Below, in pieces: positions 47,527-63,450 of a DNA stretch of 64,000 bases. How positions within the stretch are numbered: position 1 is the first letter of the stretch; each line of letters opens with the position of its first letter. The notes under the pieces were generated by a model that saw nothing but the letters and a program-made list of their open reading frames with translations, did no database searches and was not told the origin of the DNA. The translations under genes and the position numbers were made by a program. Origin of the DNA: Inia geoffrensis (taxonomy: Eukaryota; Chordata; Mammalia; Artiodactyla; Iniidae). The stretch is taken from the NCBI GenBank assembly GCA_036417435.1, contig CM070913.1:94107373-94171372 (forward strand), read 5' to 3'.

Positions 47527-49730
47527 AGTGGGTTCTTTTTAATTTTGTTTCTGGTTTCCTTTGCTGTGCAAAAGCTTTTATGTTTAATTAGGCCCAATTT
47601 GTTTATTTTTGCTTTTATTTCCATTACTTTAGGAGGCAGATCCAAAAAAATATTGCTGCGATTTATGTCAAAGAGTGTTCTGCCTGTGTTTTCCTCTAGG
47701 AATGTTATAGTATCTGGTCTCACATTTAGGTCTTTAATACATTTTGAGTTTATTTTTGTATATGGTTAGAGAACCTAATTTCATTCCTTTACATGTAATT
47801 GTCCAGTTTTCTGAGCACCACTTATTGAAGAGACTGTCTTTTCTCCATTGTATATTCTTGCCTCCTTTGTTGTAGATTAATTGACCATAAGTGTGTGGGT
47901 ATATTTCTAGGCTTTCTATCTTGTTCCATTGATCTATATGTCTGTTTCTGTGCCAGTGCCATACTTTTTTGATTACTGTGGCTTTGTAGTATAGTCTGAA
48001 GTTAGGGAGCGTGATTTGCCCAGCTCCATTAAAGATTCTTTACTGGCTATTTGGGGTCTTTTGTGTTTCCATACAAATTTTAACACTATTTGATTTAGTT
48101 CTGTGAAAAATGCCACTGTTAATTTGATAGGGGTTGCATTGAATCTGTAAATTGTCTTGGGTAGTATGGTCATTTTAACAATCTTGACTTCTCCAATGCA
48201 AGAACACAGTATATATTTTCATCTGTTAATGTCATCTTCAATTTCTTTTATCAGCATCTTATAGTTTTCAGATTACAGGTCTTTGACCTCCTTAGGTAGG
48301 TTTATTTCTAGGTATTTTATTCTTTGTGATGTGATGGTAAAAGGGATTGTTTCCTTAATTTCTCTTTCTGATATTTTGTTGTTAGCATATAGAAATGCAA
48401 GAGATTTCTGTGTACTAATTTCGTATCCTGCAAATTTACTGCATTCATTGATGAGTTCCAGTAGTTTTCTGGAGGCATCTTTAGGACTTTCTATGTATAG
48501 TATCATGTCTCCTACAAACAGTGACAGTTTTACTTCTTTTCCAGTTTGGATTCCTTTTATTTCTTTTTCTTCTCTGATTGCCGTGGCTAAGACTTCCAAA
48601 ACTATGTTGACTAAAAGTGGCGAGAGTGGGCATCCTTGTCTTTTTCCTGATCCTAGAGGGGATACTTTCATCTTTTCACCATGGAGTATGATGTTAGCTG
48701 TGATTTTGTCATATATGTATGGCCTTTATTATGTTGAGGTATGTTCCTCCTATGCCCTCTCTTTGAAGAGTTTTTATCAAAATGAATGTTGAATTTTATC
48801 AAAAGTTTTTTCTGTGTCTGTTGAGATGGTCATGTTGTTTTTATTCTTCCATTTGTTAACGTGGTGTATCACATTGATTTGTGGATATTGAAAAATCCTT
48901 GTTTCCCTGGGATAAATCCCCCTTGATCATGTTGTATGATCCTTTTACTGTTTTATTGGATTTGGTTTGCTAGTATTTTGTTGAGGATTTTTGTGTCTAT
49001 GTTCATCAGTGATATTGGCCTGTAATTCTCTTTTTCTGGTGACATCTTTGTCTGGTTTGGGTATCAGGGTGATCATGGCCTCATAGAATGAGTTTGGAAG
49101 TGTTCCTTCCTCTGAAGTTTTTTGGAATAGTTTCAGAAGGGTGGGTATTAACTCTTCTCTAAATGTTTGATAGAATTCACCTGTGAAGCCATCTGGTCCT
49201 GGACTTTTATTTATTGAGAGTTTTTAAATTACTGATTCAATTTCATTACTGGTAGTTCATATTTTCTATTTCTTCCTGGTTCAGTCTTGAGAAATTGTAC
49301 CTTTCTAAGAATTTGTCCACTTTTTCTATGTTGTCCATTTTATTGGAATATAGTTGCATGTAGTAGTCTCTTATGATCCTTTGTATTTCTATGGTGTTGG
49401 TTGTAACTTCTTTTTCATTTCTCATTTTATTGATTTGGGCTCTCTCCCATTTTTTCCTGATGAGTAATTTTATCTTTTCAAAGAACAAATTTTTAGTTTC
49501 GTTGATCTTTTCTATTTTTTTTTTAGTCTCTGTTTTATTTCTGCTCTGATCTGTATGATTTCTTCCCTTCTACTAACTTTGGGTTTTGTTTTTCTTCCTC
49601 TAGTTACTTCAGGTGTAAGATTGGGTTGTTTATTTGAGATTTTTCTTGTTTCCTGAAGTAAGCTTGTATCATTATAAACTTCCCTCTTAGAACTGCTTTT
49701 GCTGCATCCCACAGGTTTTGGGTTGTCGTG

Positions 49731-49937
49731 GTTTTTTTTTTTTTTGTGGTATGCGGGCCTCACACTGTTGTGGCCTCTCCCGTTGCGGAGCACAGGCTCC
49801 GGACGCGCAGGCTCAGCGGCCATGGCTCACGGGCCCAGCCGCTCTGCGGCATGTGGGATCTTCCCGGACCGGGGCATGAACCCGTGTCCCCTGCAACGGC
49901 AGGCAGATTCTCAACCACTGCGCCACCAGGGAAGCCC
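49731..49937 (-). mobile_element. Young CHR SINE, antisense, perfect duplication
   Basis: Duplication ggttgtcgtg at 49,721-49,730 and 49,938-49,947. Complement form 'gtggtatgcgggcctcacac' to 'gggaagccc'. Confidence 0.93.
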
Positions 49938-51027
49938 GGTTGTCGTGTTTTTATTTTCATTTGTCTTTATGTATTTTTTCATTTCCTCTTTGAATTTTTC
50001 AGTAATCTGTTGGTTGTTTAGTGGCATGTTTAGCCTCTACGTGCTTGTGTTTTTTTGCCATTTTTTTCTTGTAGTTGATTTCTAGTCTCAACAACATTGT
50101 GGTTGGAAAAGATGCTTGATATGATTTCAGTTTTCTTAAATTTACCCAGGCTTGTTTTGTGGCCTAGCATGTAGTGTGGAGAATGTTCCATGTGCTCTTG
50201 AAAAGGTTGTATATTCTGCTGCTTTTGAACGGAATGCTCTGTATATATCAATTAAGTCCATTTGGTCTAATGTGTTCTTTAGGGCCAGTGTTTCCTTATT
50301 GATTTTTTTAGTCTAGATGATCTGTCCATCAATGTAAGTGGGCTGTTAAAGTCCCCTACTATTGTTGTGTTACTGTCGGTTTCTCCTTTTATGTCTGTTA
50401 ATATTTGCATTATATATTGAGGTGCTCCTACGTTAGGTGCATATGTATTTACAATTGTTATATTTTCTTTTTGGATTGGTCCCTTGATCATGATGTAGTA
50501 TCCTTTTTTGTCTCTTGTAACAGTCTTTATTTTAAAGCCTATTTTGTCTGATATAAGTATTACTACTCTGGCTTTCTTTTGATTTCCATTTGTGTGGAAT
50601 ACTTTTTCATCCCCTCACTTTCAGTCTGTGTATATCCCTAGATCTGAAGTGGGTCTCTTGTAGACAGTATGTATATGGGTCTTGTTTTTTAATCCATTCA
50701 CCCACTCTGTGCCTTTTGATTGGAGCATTTAGTCCATTTACACTTAAGGTAGTTATCAATACGTTTACTCATTGCCATTTTGTTAATTGTTTTGGATTTG
50801 TTTTTGTACGTCTTTTTTTCCACTTCTTTTGTTCTAGTCTCCTGTGATTTGATGACTATCTTTAGTGTTATGCTTGGATTCCTTTTTCTTTTTTGTGTAT
50901 GTATCTATTATAGATTTTTTGGTTTGTAGTTATCATAAGGTTTTTGTATATCAGACTGTATATATATGTGATTGTTTTAAGTTGCTGATCTTTTCATTTC
51001 AAATGCATTTAAAAAACCCTGCATTTG

Positions 51028-51248
51028 GGGGCTTCCCTGGTGGTGCAGTGGTTGAGAGTCTGCCTGCCGATGCAGGGGACAGGGGTTCATGCCCCGGTCC
51101 GGGAGGATCCTACATGCCATGGAGCGGCTGGTCCTGTGAGCCATGGCCGCTGAGCCTGTGCTTCACAGCGGGATAGGCCACAACAGTGAGAGGCCCGTGT
51201 ACTGCCAAAAAAAAAAAAAAAAAAACCAACAAAAAACAAACAAACAAG
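51028..51248 (+). mobile_element. Young CHR SINE, sense, perfect duplication
   Basis: The only sense-strand young copy: 'ggggcttccctggtggtgc' to 'cccgtgtactgcc' plus a poly-A and AAAC tail. The 15-bp duplication aaaaccctgcatttg is identical at 51,013-51,027 and 51,249-51,263. Confidence 0.95.
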
Positions 51249-51961
51249 AAAACCCTGCATTTGTATTCTCCTCCCCTCACGATTACTGTTGTTGATATCA
51301 TATTTTACATCTAATTGTTTTATGTATCCCTTAACTGCTTGCTGTGGCTATAAATGATTTTACTACTTTTGTCTTTTAACCTTCCTACTAGCTTTGTGTG
51401 TAGATGATTTCCTCCCTTTACTGTGTGTTTGCCTTTACTGGTGAGCTTTTTTGTTTGATAATTTCCTTGCTTCTAGTTGTAACCATTTCTTTTTCACCTA
51501 GAGATGTTCCTTTTACATTTGTTGTAAAGCTGGTTTGGTGGGGCTGAATTCTTTTAGCTTTTGTTTGTGAAGCTTGATTTCTCCATCAAATCTGAACAAG
51601 AATGTTGCTGGGTAGAGTATTCTTGGTTGTAGGTTTTTCCCTTTCATCACTTTAAACATATCATGCCATATATGGCCTGCTGAAAAATCTGGCCTGCTGA
51701 AAAATCAGCTCATAGTCTTATGGGAGTTCCCTTGTATGTTATTTGTTGCTTTTCCCTTAATGCTTTTAATATTCTCTCTTCATCTTTGTTTTTTGTCAGT
51801 TTGATTATAGTGTGTCTTGGTGTGTCCCTTTTTGGGTTAATCCTGTATGGCACTCTCTGCACTTCTTGGCTTAGGTGACTGTTTCTTTTCCCAGGTTAGG
51901 GACATTTTCAGCTGTTACCTTTTCAGATATTTTCTCAGGTCCTCTCTCTCTTCTCCTCTGG

Positions 51962-53800
51962 GATCATGTACAAGTTTTTGTATGAGCATGTATTTATTTG
52001 TCTTGGGTACATACCTAAGAGTGTAATTGCTGGGTTGTATGGTAAAATTATATTTAACTTCTAAAGAAGTTGCCACAGTTCCAGTGTCTGAATGTTTTAT
52101 ATTTCTCCCAGTTTCTCCAAAACTGAAGTTCCAGTTTCTCCACAACTTTTTGAACACTTGTTATTGTGTCTTTTTGATTATAGTCATTCTAGTGAACATG
52201 AAGTGGTACCTCATTGTGGTTTTAACATGCATTTCCTTAATAAGTAATGATGTTGATCATCATTTCATGTGCATATTAGCCATTTCTGTATCTTCTGTAT
52301 TAAAATGTATTCAAATATTCTGCCTATTTTTTAATTGGGTTACTTATCTTTTATTATTGAGTTTTTAAAATAAGCTCTTGGGTCAAGTTCTTTATCAGAA
52401 ATAGGATTTACAAATAATTTCTTTCAGTCTGTGGCTTGTCATTTCATTTTTCAATTACGTTGGTTGAAGTGCAAAGTTTTAAATTTTATTTTGCTGCTTC
52501 AATAGGAATGTAGAAACCTCACCACTGTCTAGGCCCCTCACCCTCTTTCCTTTGTATCATAACCATCTTACACAGTTATACCTGCATATACTGAAAACTC
52601 CATCAGAAAACATTACGATTTTTGCTGTCACCCATGAAACATATTTAAAGAACTGAAGAGGAGAACAGTGTATTTTATTTGCCCGTATATTTGCCATTTC
52701 TGTTCTTTCTTCATTGTCGATTTTTTTAAGTTTCCTTCTGGTATCATGTCCATCTGAAGATTTTCCACTAGTAAATCTTTTAGAGCAGGTCTGCTACCCT
52801 TGAATTCTCTTAGTTTTTCTTCATAAGAAAGTATTATCTCACACTGTTCCTTTTTCCTAATATAAATTTATTTATTTTACTTTAGTTATTTATTTTTGGC
52901 GGCATTGGGTCTTTATTGCTACACACAGGCTTTCTCTAGTTGTGGTAAGCGGGGGCTTCTCTTCATTGCGGAGCGCAGGCTTCTCATTGCGGTGGCTTCT
53001 CTTGTTGTGGAGCACTGGCTCTAGGTGCTCGGGCTTCAGTAGTTGTGGCACATGGGCTCAGTAGTTGTGGCTTGCAGGCTCTAAAGCTCAGGCTCAGTAG
53101 TTGTGGCGCATGGGCTTAGTTGCTACACGGCATGTGGGATCTTCCTGGACCAGGGATTGAACCCACATCCCTTGCATTGGCAGGTGGATCCTTAACCCCT
53201 GCACCACCAGGGAAGTCCCTGTCATACTATTCCTGATGAATATTTAAGCTGGCTACAGAATTCTGGCTTAGCAGGTCTTTCCTTTCAGCGCTTCCTTCTG
53301 GCCTCTTTGCCATTTAATAAGACATTTGCAGTCATTTGAATCACTATTCCCTATAAGTTATGTGATTTTGTCTTCATCTTGTAGCAGTTTGGTTGTGATG
53401 TGATTGGTCATGGATTTCTTTGTGTTTATCCAGTTGGGGGGTTCACTGAGCTTATTGAATTTGCAGGCTTATATCTTTTGCCAAATTTGGGGGAGGATTT
53501 AGTCTCATTTAGCCCATTTCTTGAAATTCTTTTTTTCACCATGCTCTTTCTTTTCTCTTTCTGGGACTCCCATGACATGCATTTGCTTTGTCTTGCAGTG
53601 CCCTGAGTTCTGTCCATTCTCAAGTTTTTCTCTCTTGGTTGCTCAAAATGGATACTTTCTATGGACTGTTTTTCAGATTCCCTTGCTACTCTCAAAGACT
53701 ATGGTGTGCTGTTTCTTATTTTCTGATGGTATTCTGGATTTTTAAAAGAGTGTTTGTGCTTTCCTGTCATCTTAGGAGACTTTGGGATAGAAATCCATCT
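51962..53800 (-). mobile_element. Old L1 (L1M-type), antisense, right part
   Basis: Continues the L1 broken at 46,120. Text at 52,560-53,760 reads as old L1 ORF1-region sequence on the complement ('aatctgaagattttccac'-like, 'tttgggggaggatttagtc'). A CHR SINE interrupts it at 52,862-53,219. Confidence 0.65.
52862..53219 (-). mobile_element. CHR SINE, antisense
   Basis: Full CHR SINE on the complement. Flanks cacactgttcct (about 52,841) and catactattcct (about 53,223) are a diverged duplication. Confidence 0.88.
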
Positions 53801-53859
53801 TGATCTAAAATCCAGATACCTTTCTAAAAGTTAAATTTGGTTGTATCACTTCCATCCTG

Positions 53860-54240
53860 TAAAAGCTCTAGTGGCTAACTGTCGGCAGCAGGAAGGTGGT
53901 GTGGTCACCATGTCTGCCCTGCCCCCACTGTGGCCTGCAGTCCAGTCACTACCCCACGCCCTGTGACCTTGTCTGACTGAACTGTTTGTACCGCCTCAGC
54001 CCCAGCAGTGCGGGGCCCCATATTGGAGCTGCTGTCTCTCAGAATGCTTTTGCACTTCCTTTTCTGTAGAAAGCACTACTAATTTCCTAAAACTCGCTTC
54101 AAGCTTCACCTCTTCAATAGAGGCTGATGTGACCACGGGTGGAGTACCACGCTCCCTGCTCCTGACCCATGTCATGCCCTCCCTGTCTTTCTGTCTCAGC
54201 TCTTAAAGCAGTTTCCTTTATTTATAGGTGTACATGTTTG
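53860..54240 (+). mobile_element. L2-like LINE fragment
   Basis: Contains 'cctgtaaaagctctagtggc', 'actgtggcctgcagtcc' and 'cgcttcaagcttcacctc', typical of the L2 3' region. Confidence 0.5.
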
Positions 54241-54451
54241 CAGCTGTCTACAAGCTGAGCAGTTTCTTAGGTTACTATTTTATTATCTGTCTTTCGCTGC
54301 CATCTCTTCTGGTGCCAGATTTGAGCTTCAGTAAATATTTTCTTGGTGTTTTGGAAGATTTAAAGTCGTGTATTTCAGTTCTCATGTAAGTGGAAGGATG
54401 AAAGAATGCATAATGGCATTTTATCTCACAAAATAAAGAGTGCAAAAGTAG

Positions 54452-54859
<408 letters not shown>

Positions 54860-55029
54860 TAGTACCTGCTTGTTCGTTTTTAGTTGCTGAGAGCTCTGGG
54901 ACCTCCAAATTTTTTAATGATTTTGGACCTAAATTTAGGAGATCAAAGTTCTTGGACTGTGACTCCAGGGAAAGTATTTGGATCTCACCTTCCAATAATG
55001 AAGTCTTAATTTCATTGTGCAGCCTCTGA

Positions 55030-55280
55030 AGCTAATAGTAACAGTGGTAGCGGTAGCTCCTGAAGCATGTAATGAACTGTATTTCACATGTCGTACATAT
55101 ATTGGCTCACTTAATCATAAAAGCGATCCTATGTGGCAGGTGTGTTACTTTCCTTGTTTTCTTTTTTTTATTCTAATGAGGAAATTGAGGCAAAGGAGGT
55201 TAAGTAACTTTTGCAAGGACTGACAGCTAGTAAACAAAAGAGCCCGAATTTGAACCCAGGCAGACCGGCTACACAGTCTC
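55030..55280 (-). mobile_element. MIR SINE, antisense
   Basis: Complement of the MIR core: 'ggttaagtaacttttgcaag', 'ctgacagctagtaaac' and 'gaatttgaacccaggcag'. Confidence 0.7.
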
Positions 55281-55501
55281 TGAACGGTTTATGGTTTTGA
55301 ACTTGAATTATAGAAGTCAAAGATTCTTAGACCTTATTAGCCACTGGGGAGACCATTACCTTTCCTCTGAGAATTATTTACTCTGTTGGTATTCAGATGG
55401 GTGGCTTCACTGGGTCAACTAATGCCAAACCTTGCTCATTCTTCAGAGGCCCCAGAGGTCAAGCAGTGGGGGCCAAGGCCTTTGTGATTTCCCCTGAACA
55501 G

Positions 55502-55597
55502 GGTATGAAGTTATGAAACCTGGTGTCATCCTCAAGTTGGAGCACGGAGAAGAGCCGTGGACAGGAGATGGAGAAATTCCAGGTTCAGACTCTTCAG
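55502..55597 (+). CDS. ZNF84: ZNF84 KRAB-B box exon
   Basis: This 96-bp exon has acceptor 'cccctgaacag|GG' and donor 'TCAG|GTGAGTG'. It encodes G-YEVMKPGVILKLEHGEEPW and TGDGEIPGSDSS. It follows KRAB-A by an 803-bp intron in matching phase. B boxes assist the A box in repression. It matches human ZNF84 (YEVMKPDVIFKLEQGEEPW) with few changes. Confidence 0.96.
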
Positions 55598-56103
55598 GTG
55601 AGTGTATGAGGACCAGACCGAGGGGAGAAGGTGGAAGTTCAGTCTCAGCTGGGTAGGGGTCGGTATCTTTGAAATGTGCCTTAGAGAGCTCTTCTCAAAA
55701 TCTCCAACCTTTGATGGCGATTCAGAACAGTTGATGTGAGCTACTCAGGTAAAGCACATTTACATGTGGCTTCTTTGCTCATAGCTTGAAGTGAAATATT
55801 TCCAGCTGGTCTGGGCCATGATGTTATTCTCTGTCTGTCACATCTGGGACTTTGACTTCTCGTTAGGTATTCTGTCCCCTGATGTGGTTAATCTTCTTCT
55901 GTCCTCCCTCCTTCTGTGATCAGAGACACCTGTGCTTGTCCATCAGGGCTTTATTTTCCCTTACTTTGGGCATCTCTGACATGAAGCGCTCTCTGTTCAG
56001 TCTCATTATGTCAGAAAATGGATTTTTGTTCCTCCCAAACCATTGGTCCATTTCTTCCCTTTTTTTTTTTTAAAGGAATGTAGCACAATCATTTTTTTTT
56101 ATT
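55598..56103. other. ZNF84 intron, unassigned
   Basis: No repeat or exon is recognised in this part of the last intron. Confidence 0.4.
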
Positions 56104-56457
56104 TAAAAAGTTTTTTAACAAATTTATTTATTTGTTTATTTTTGGCTGTGTTGGGTCTTCATTGCTACACGTGGGCTTTCTCTAGTTGCAGAGAGCGAGG
56201 GCTTCTGTTCGTTGCGGTGCGCAGGCTTCTCATTGCGGTGGCTTTTCTTGTTGCAGAGCACGGGCTCTAGGTGCGCAGGCTTCAGTAGTTGTGACGTGGG
56301 CTCAGTAGTTGTGGCTCGAAGGCTCAGGAGTTGTGGCGCACAGGCTTAGTTGCTTAGTTGATCCCATGGCATGTGGGATCTTCCCAGACCAGGGCTCAAA
56401 CCCGTGTCCGGTGCACCGGCAGGCAAATCCTTAACCACTGTGCCACCAGGGAAGTCT
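56104..56457 (-). mobile_element. CHR SINE, antisense
   Basis: Full CHR SINE on the complement, 'tttttggctgtgttgggtc' to 'gccaccagggaagtc', in the last ZNF84 intron. Confidence 0.88.
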
Positions 56458-59394
<2,937 letters not shown>

Positions 59395-59568
59395 GAATGG
59401 CGTTAACACTAGTCTTTGAAAGAGATCTTAACCGCATTGTACTTCAAAGGATGCAATTATGGTAAATCTTCCAGGTAATAGTCGCATCACGTTATATGTC
59501 TGAGTCCCCGTTTAGGGTAAGGACTCTAAGTGAGGTTTAGCAGATTAATGTGTTTATTATTATATGTT

Positions 59569-59895
59569 AAAACGCATAGAGGAGAATGACCCTATGAAAT
59601 GCAGTGGATTTTTAAAACCTTTCAAGCCATACTCAAACCTTACACAGCAGAGAACTAACAGCAAAGAAGAATGCTGTGAATATCAGGAAGCCTTCCAGAG
59701 ATCAGATCTCATTAGCTGTCAGAAGCATTCCCACTGGGAATGAATCCTAGTCCAGTGAGTTAAGGAAAACTTCATGAACACAGCAAGTGAGGTAATATTT
59801 TCTTCAAGAAGTGAAGCTCATTGTACACAAAAAGATGCCCTCAGGAAAGAAAATCGATGAAAATGCTAAATATGGGACTATCTTCAGCAAGTAAC
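59569..59895 (+). pseudogene. ZNF84: Fossil zinc-finger units after the ZNF84 stop
   Basis: About four decayed C2H2 finger repeats continue the array's DNA pattern. Examples are 'cctatgaaatgcagtgg' (compare 'ccctatgaatgcagtga') at about 59,590 and 'tgtgaatatcaggaagcctt' at 59,675, which translates CEYQEAFQRSDLISCQKH. Weaker units lie near 59,730-59,790 and 59,840-59,895. Stops and indels break them. Confidence 0.75.
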
Positions 59896-61222
59896 CCCAC
59901 CATATTGTATTCTGTGGGTAAACCCAACAATTTAAAAACATTAGGAATATGTGTCCCTAGAAATAATGCTATAATGGAAAGCCATGCATTCTTTATAGAC
60001 ATGGGTACCAAAAATACCCAATTCCAAATGATATTTAGGCAGAAGTATGAAGTTTTTAAAAGTATGTGACTAAATTGAGTCACTGGAATATCTAAATGAG
60101 AAATTTCTCAGTGGTATGTAATTGTGGCTTATTTTCCTGTGTCACATAACGTGTTCTGTATTTAGGAATTGCGTATGGTAATGTAATTGGGAGCATGAGA
60201 GGCACATGCCTTGTAGTGCCTCTGATGTCTTTTAAGACACACCACATGCCACTGGTTTTTCTATTTTAATGTTACTATAAAAATGGTAATTCATACATGT
60301 TTTGTTGCTTAGTAAGTAGCATGAGTAGTATCACATTTCCTTTTCCTTATGATTTGTTGGTTTATAAAAGGGTCTATTGTTGTTACTGACCTTTCTCTTT
60401 AGTAACAAAAGCCAACATTATATAAAGTATTTTGCATCCCCGGAGTCTGAGAAGCAGTTTATATAAAACCTGGTTAACAAGTATTCAAGGGCAGAACCAC
60501 AGAACAGCACAAGTGACTTGTGAGCAGAGGAGAGGAGGTGTGTGGACTGCGGCTCTGCACTCACCCTAAACGGTGGGACCCTATCCTCACAGAGTGCGGT
60601 GCCCCCTGGTATCGTAAGTGCCATGTCACCCAAGTACAACTTGTATTTTAACTTAACTGTGATGAAATAGCATGGATACCGTGTGCTGCTATTATGTTTT
60701 TTGTGTTCTGTAAAATATCTTGTAAAAAAATTAGATGCAGAAACCAGTTATTTGAGAATTTTGTGGTGAGAAGTATATTTTTGATGTATTCAAGGAAGCC
60801 TATTTTGCCTTCCTGCAGATTTCTGTGATTAGTGGACAAGTATTAGGAAACAGGTTTTTTATTATTTCATCATTTGAAATATTTGTGTTTCACTGGCCTT
60901 TCACCTGTTATATCATGCACACAGGAAAGTTACCATTGCTATAAGTGTAGTTCCTTTTGAAAATGCATAAACTATTCCTGAGTTTATTTAGAATTTTGTA
61001 GTAATCTCTCTATAATGTTGCTTGACAAAGTCAACTGTATTTTTTGTGTGATGGTGAAATTCAGAAAAGTCCAGGATTGGCCTTGTTTCCAAACTTGGAA
61101 AAATCAGGCCTTCTCTCATGCATAAGTTGTCTTATCAGTGTGGTGTATGGTACCTTTGATTCTAGCAGTATTTTTCCCTCTAATTACCAATTTTACATCA
61201 TGGTTGGAAAATTGGGACTTTT

Positions 61223-61228
61223 AATAAA
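61223..61228 (+). terminator. ZNF84: Candidate polyadenylation signal AATAAA
   Basis: First AATAAA after the ZNF84 stop codon, with T/G-rich sequence 20-35 bases downstream. Confidence 0.4.
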
Positions 61229-61303
61229 TGATAATAATTTTGTGAGCCATTGTTCCAGAATTTCAACAGCCAGATAATCCTTTTTTTCCACGTGGTAATT
61301 TTT

Positions 61304-61501
61304 TTTTTTTGCGGTACACGGGCTTCTCACTGTTGTGGTCTCTCCTGTTGCAGAGCACAGGCTCTGGATGCACAGGCTCAGTGGCCATGGCTCACGGGCC
61401 CAGCCGCTCCGCAGCATGTGGGATCTTCCCGGACTGGGGCACGAACCCGTGTCCCCTGCATCGGCAGGCGGACTCTCAACCACTGCACCACCAGGGAAGC
61501 C
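61304..61501 (-). mobile_element. Young CHR SINE, antisense, with duplication
   Basis: Flanks ccacgtggtaattttt (61,288-61,303) and ccacatggtaattttt (61,502-61,517) differ at one base. Complement form 'gcggtacacgggcttctc' to 'gggaagcc'. Confidence 0.93.
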
Positions 61502-61517
61502 CCACATGGTAATTTTT

Positions 61518-63180
61518 AAAAGTCCCATTTCCCAAATTTTTATTCATACTCAAATTTATGGACTTCCTACTTTTCTCCCTAATACCTGAAGGTCATTTTA
61601 CCAGGTGGGGGAACAAGTAGTTACACTGTGGTGTTTTACTTTGTGGTTTTTTTCCATTTTTTCCTTTCCACCTATCCTGGGTCTCTTTCCTCAGCCTAGA
61701 GGTTGACTCGTTAGGTCTTGGATTGAGCTCAGGATTCTGTTGTCTAAAAACTTTCTAAGTTTGCTCACTCCTATTCTAGATTATTCTGTTAACTATTAAG
61801 TACTTAAGCTTAGAACTTCCTTTACGAGTTGATGGAACTTCAGCACTAGCCTCTTGATTGAATCCCAAGAGCAAATGTGTTTTCTAAGGGTCTGGTGTTA
61901 GTCATCAGGAGGGCTGATGCTGGCAGCAGAGGTCTTGTTTATCAAAGTACCTGAGGTGGAGACCCAGGTGTGTTGTGTAGAATTCACTGGGAGCTCTCTC
62001 TTCTGAATGGTCACAAGAGGGCTCTGATTCTGAAATTGGAGATTCTTAGTGTCGTGTTTTAAAATTACCTTGGTAAACCACAAAAAAATGTGTCTCCACA
62101 TTTCCCGTCATTGAGTCCTACCACAAACCCCACATCAAGAAGAAAGCCAGTTTTAAAGTTAGACTGGATTTACTTGCAGTTTCATGAAGCACAATAAATT
62201 ACAGTGAGATTGAATACGTGGCGGGGAGCATCTCCTTTCCTTTCCTCTTTCACCACCCAGTTCCCTCCACTGGCCTGGGGACGACCCTGCAGAGCACAAT
62301 TTCTGTTGTATCCCTTTTACTAAGTAGTGGATCTTCTGGAGGTCCCGTCTGTGGATTTTGAGACCTGTCTCAGGACTGCCTTGTGTTCAGCCTTTCTTTG
62401 TGGGCTTTGATATCTTCTGACAGTTATCTGTATGGGTCCGTGTGTTCCTGATATTTTGGTTTCAAGAACAGCACTTGTAGAGCCCCGAAATAAAATGACC
62501 CTAAAGAATACCAGATTTCTCTACCAATACCTGTATTACATAGCAGAATATACATTCATAGACATTTGGATCCTACACTTGAGACCTCAGTCATTTGGTC
62601 ATTTATTCCAGCAATACGTGCCCGAGATGCCAATTTCGATGAGTTTGTTAGTCTGCAAACATGGTACCAACAAGCTTTCAGATGTTGAGCACCTAGTCCT
62701 GGCCTACATGCTGATAAACTAACTCAACCATGACCCTTGCAGCTGTATGCATATTTTTTGCCCCTTTACTTTCATCCTTTTTTAGTCCATTTTTCGCACT
62801 TGTACATAGTAGTTATTTTAAGATGCGATTCTGATTATATACTCCTGTGCTGAAGTGTCATGTGGCTAATTGTGGACTGAAGGTGTAATATCCTGTGGTA
62901 CATGAGGACTTTTACCCATCATTTCTGAATACTTTATCTTTCCTCTTACACAGTAGTTTTTTGGCTTTCTTGAAGTACTCGCAGTTCCTTGAGATTTCTG
63001 CAATCTCATCATATGCTTTTTGCAAATCTACTGCCAGCGAAATGCCCTTGTTACTTGTTAACGCCTATTCAGCATATGTGAACCTGTACAGGTACTTATC
63101 ACTGGTGATACTATCATTGCATGTTTTATCTTTTCCATTAGAAAGCTTCTGGAAAGCTGGGACTATCTTGTTTGTATAAT
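61518..63180. other. 3' flank of ZNF84, unassigned
   Basis: No further exon or named repeat. An AATAAA at 62,193 is a possible distal polyadenylation signal. Confidence 0.4.
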
Positions 63181-63450
63181 TTTAGCAACTGAAGCTTCAG
63201 TACATAAACGTGGGTGGTGTTTGCTACCACATGGGGACGTGTAGTCTGCAATGAGAGAGAAGAGTGAAGCCACCATGGAAGCAGAGCCATGAGCACCCTG
63301 GCTGCGCCCCAGGATCTGGTTCTTGTTTTGATGTCCGTGTTCATCTCTGCCCTTTTTCCTGCCTTGGTTGTTGAATTGTTCTGTGAGATATCCCAGACAT
63401 CCTTCTAATAAATCCCCATGTTTGCTTCAGCTGGTTCAAGTTGTGTTTGT
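63181..63450 (+). mobile_element. Possible MaLR-type LTR end with AATAAA
   Basis: AATAAA at 63,407-63,412 followed by 'cccatgtttgcttcagctgg' and 'caagttgtgtttgttacaac' resembles the R/U5 end of an MLT-class LTR. It could also act as a distal polyadenylation site for ZNF84. Confidence 0.4.

Larger units (their letters stand above)
46121..51961 (-). mobile_element. 5'-truncated L1, antisense, with three SINEs
   Basis: On the minus strand: the end of ORF1 (about 51,961-51,500), ORF2 endonuclease (about 50,750-50,279), reverse transcriptase (about 49,490-48,273), C-terminal part and 3' UTR (to 46,121). The flanks gatcacgtacaagttttt (46,103-46,120) and gatcatgtacaagttttt (51,962-51,979) are an 18-bp duplication with one mismatch. 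The RT tetrad region reads V-G-D where F-A-D-D is expected, and the frames are broken. SINEs lie at 47,178-47,526, 49,731-49,937 and 51,028-51,248. Confidence 0.9.
59395..61240 (+). other. ZNF84: Probable ZNF84 3' UTR
   Basis: Directly follows the stop codon. The first AATAAA is at 61,223-61,228, followed by a T/G-rich stretch ('ttttgtgagccattgttcc'), which would give a 1.85-kb 3' UTR. Longer forms ending at AATAAA 62,193 or 63,407 are possible. The first 500 bases hold decayed zinc-finger units. Confidence 0.5.

Noticed and set aside
48283..48792. 169-codon plus-strand frame
   Set aside because: It is the complement of L1 reverse-transcriptase sequence.
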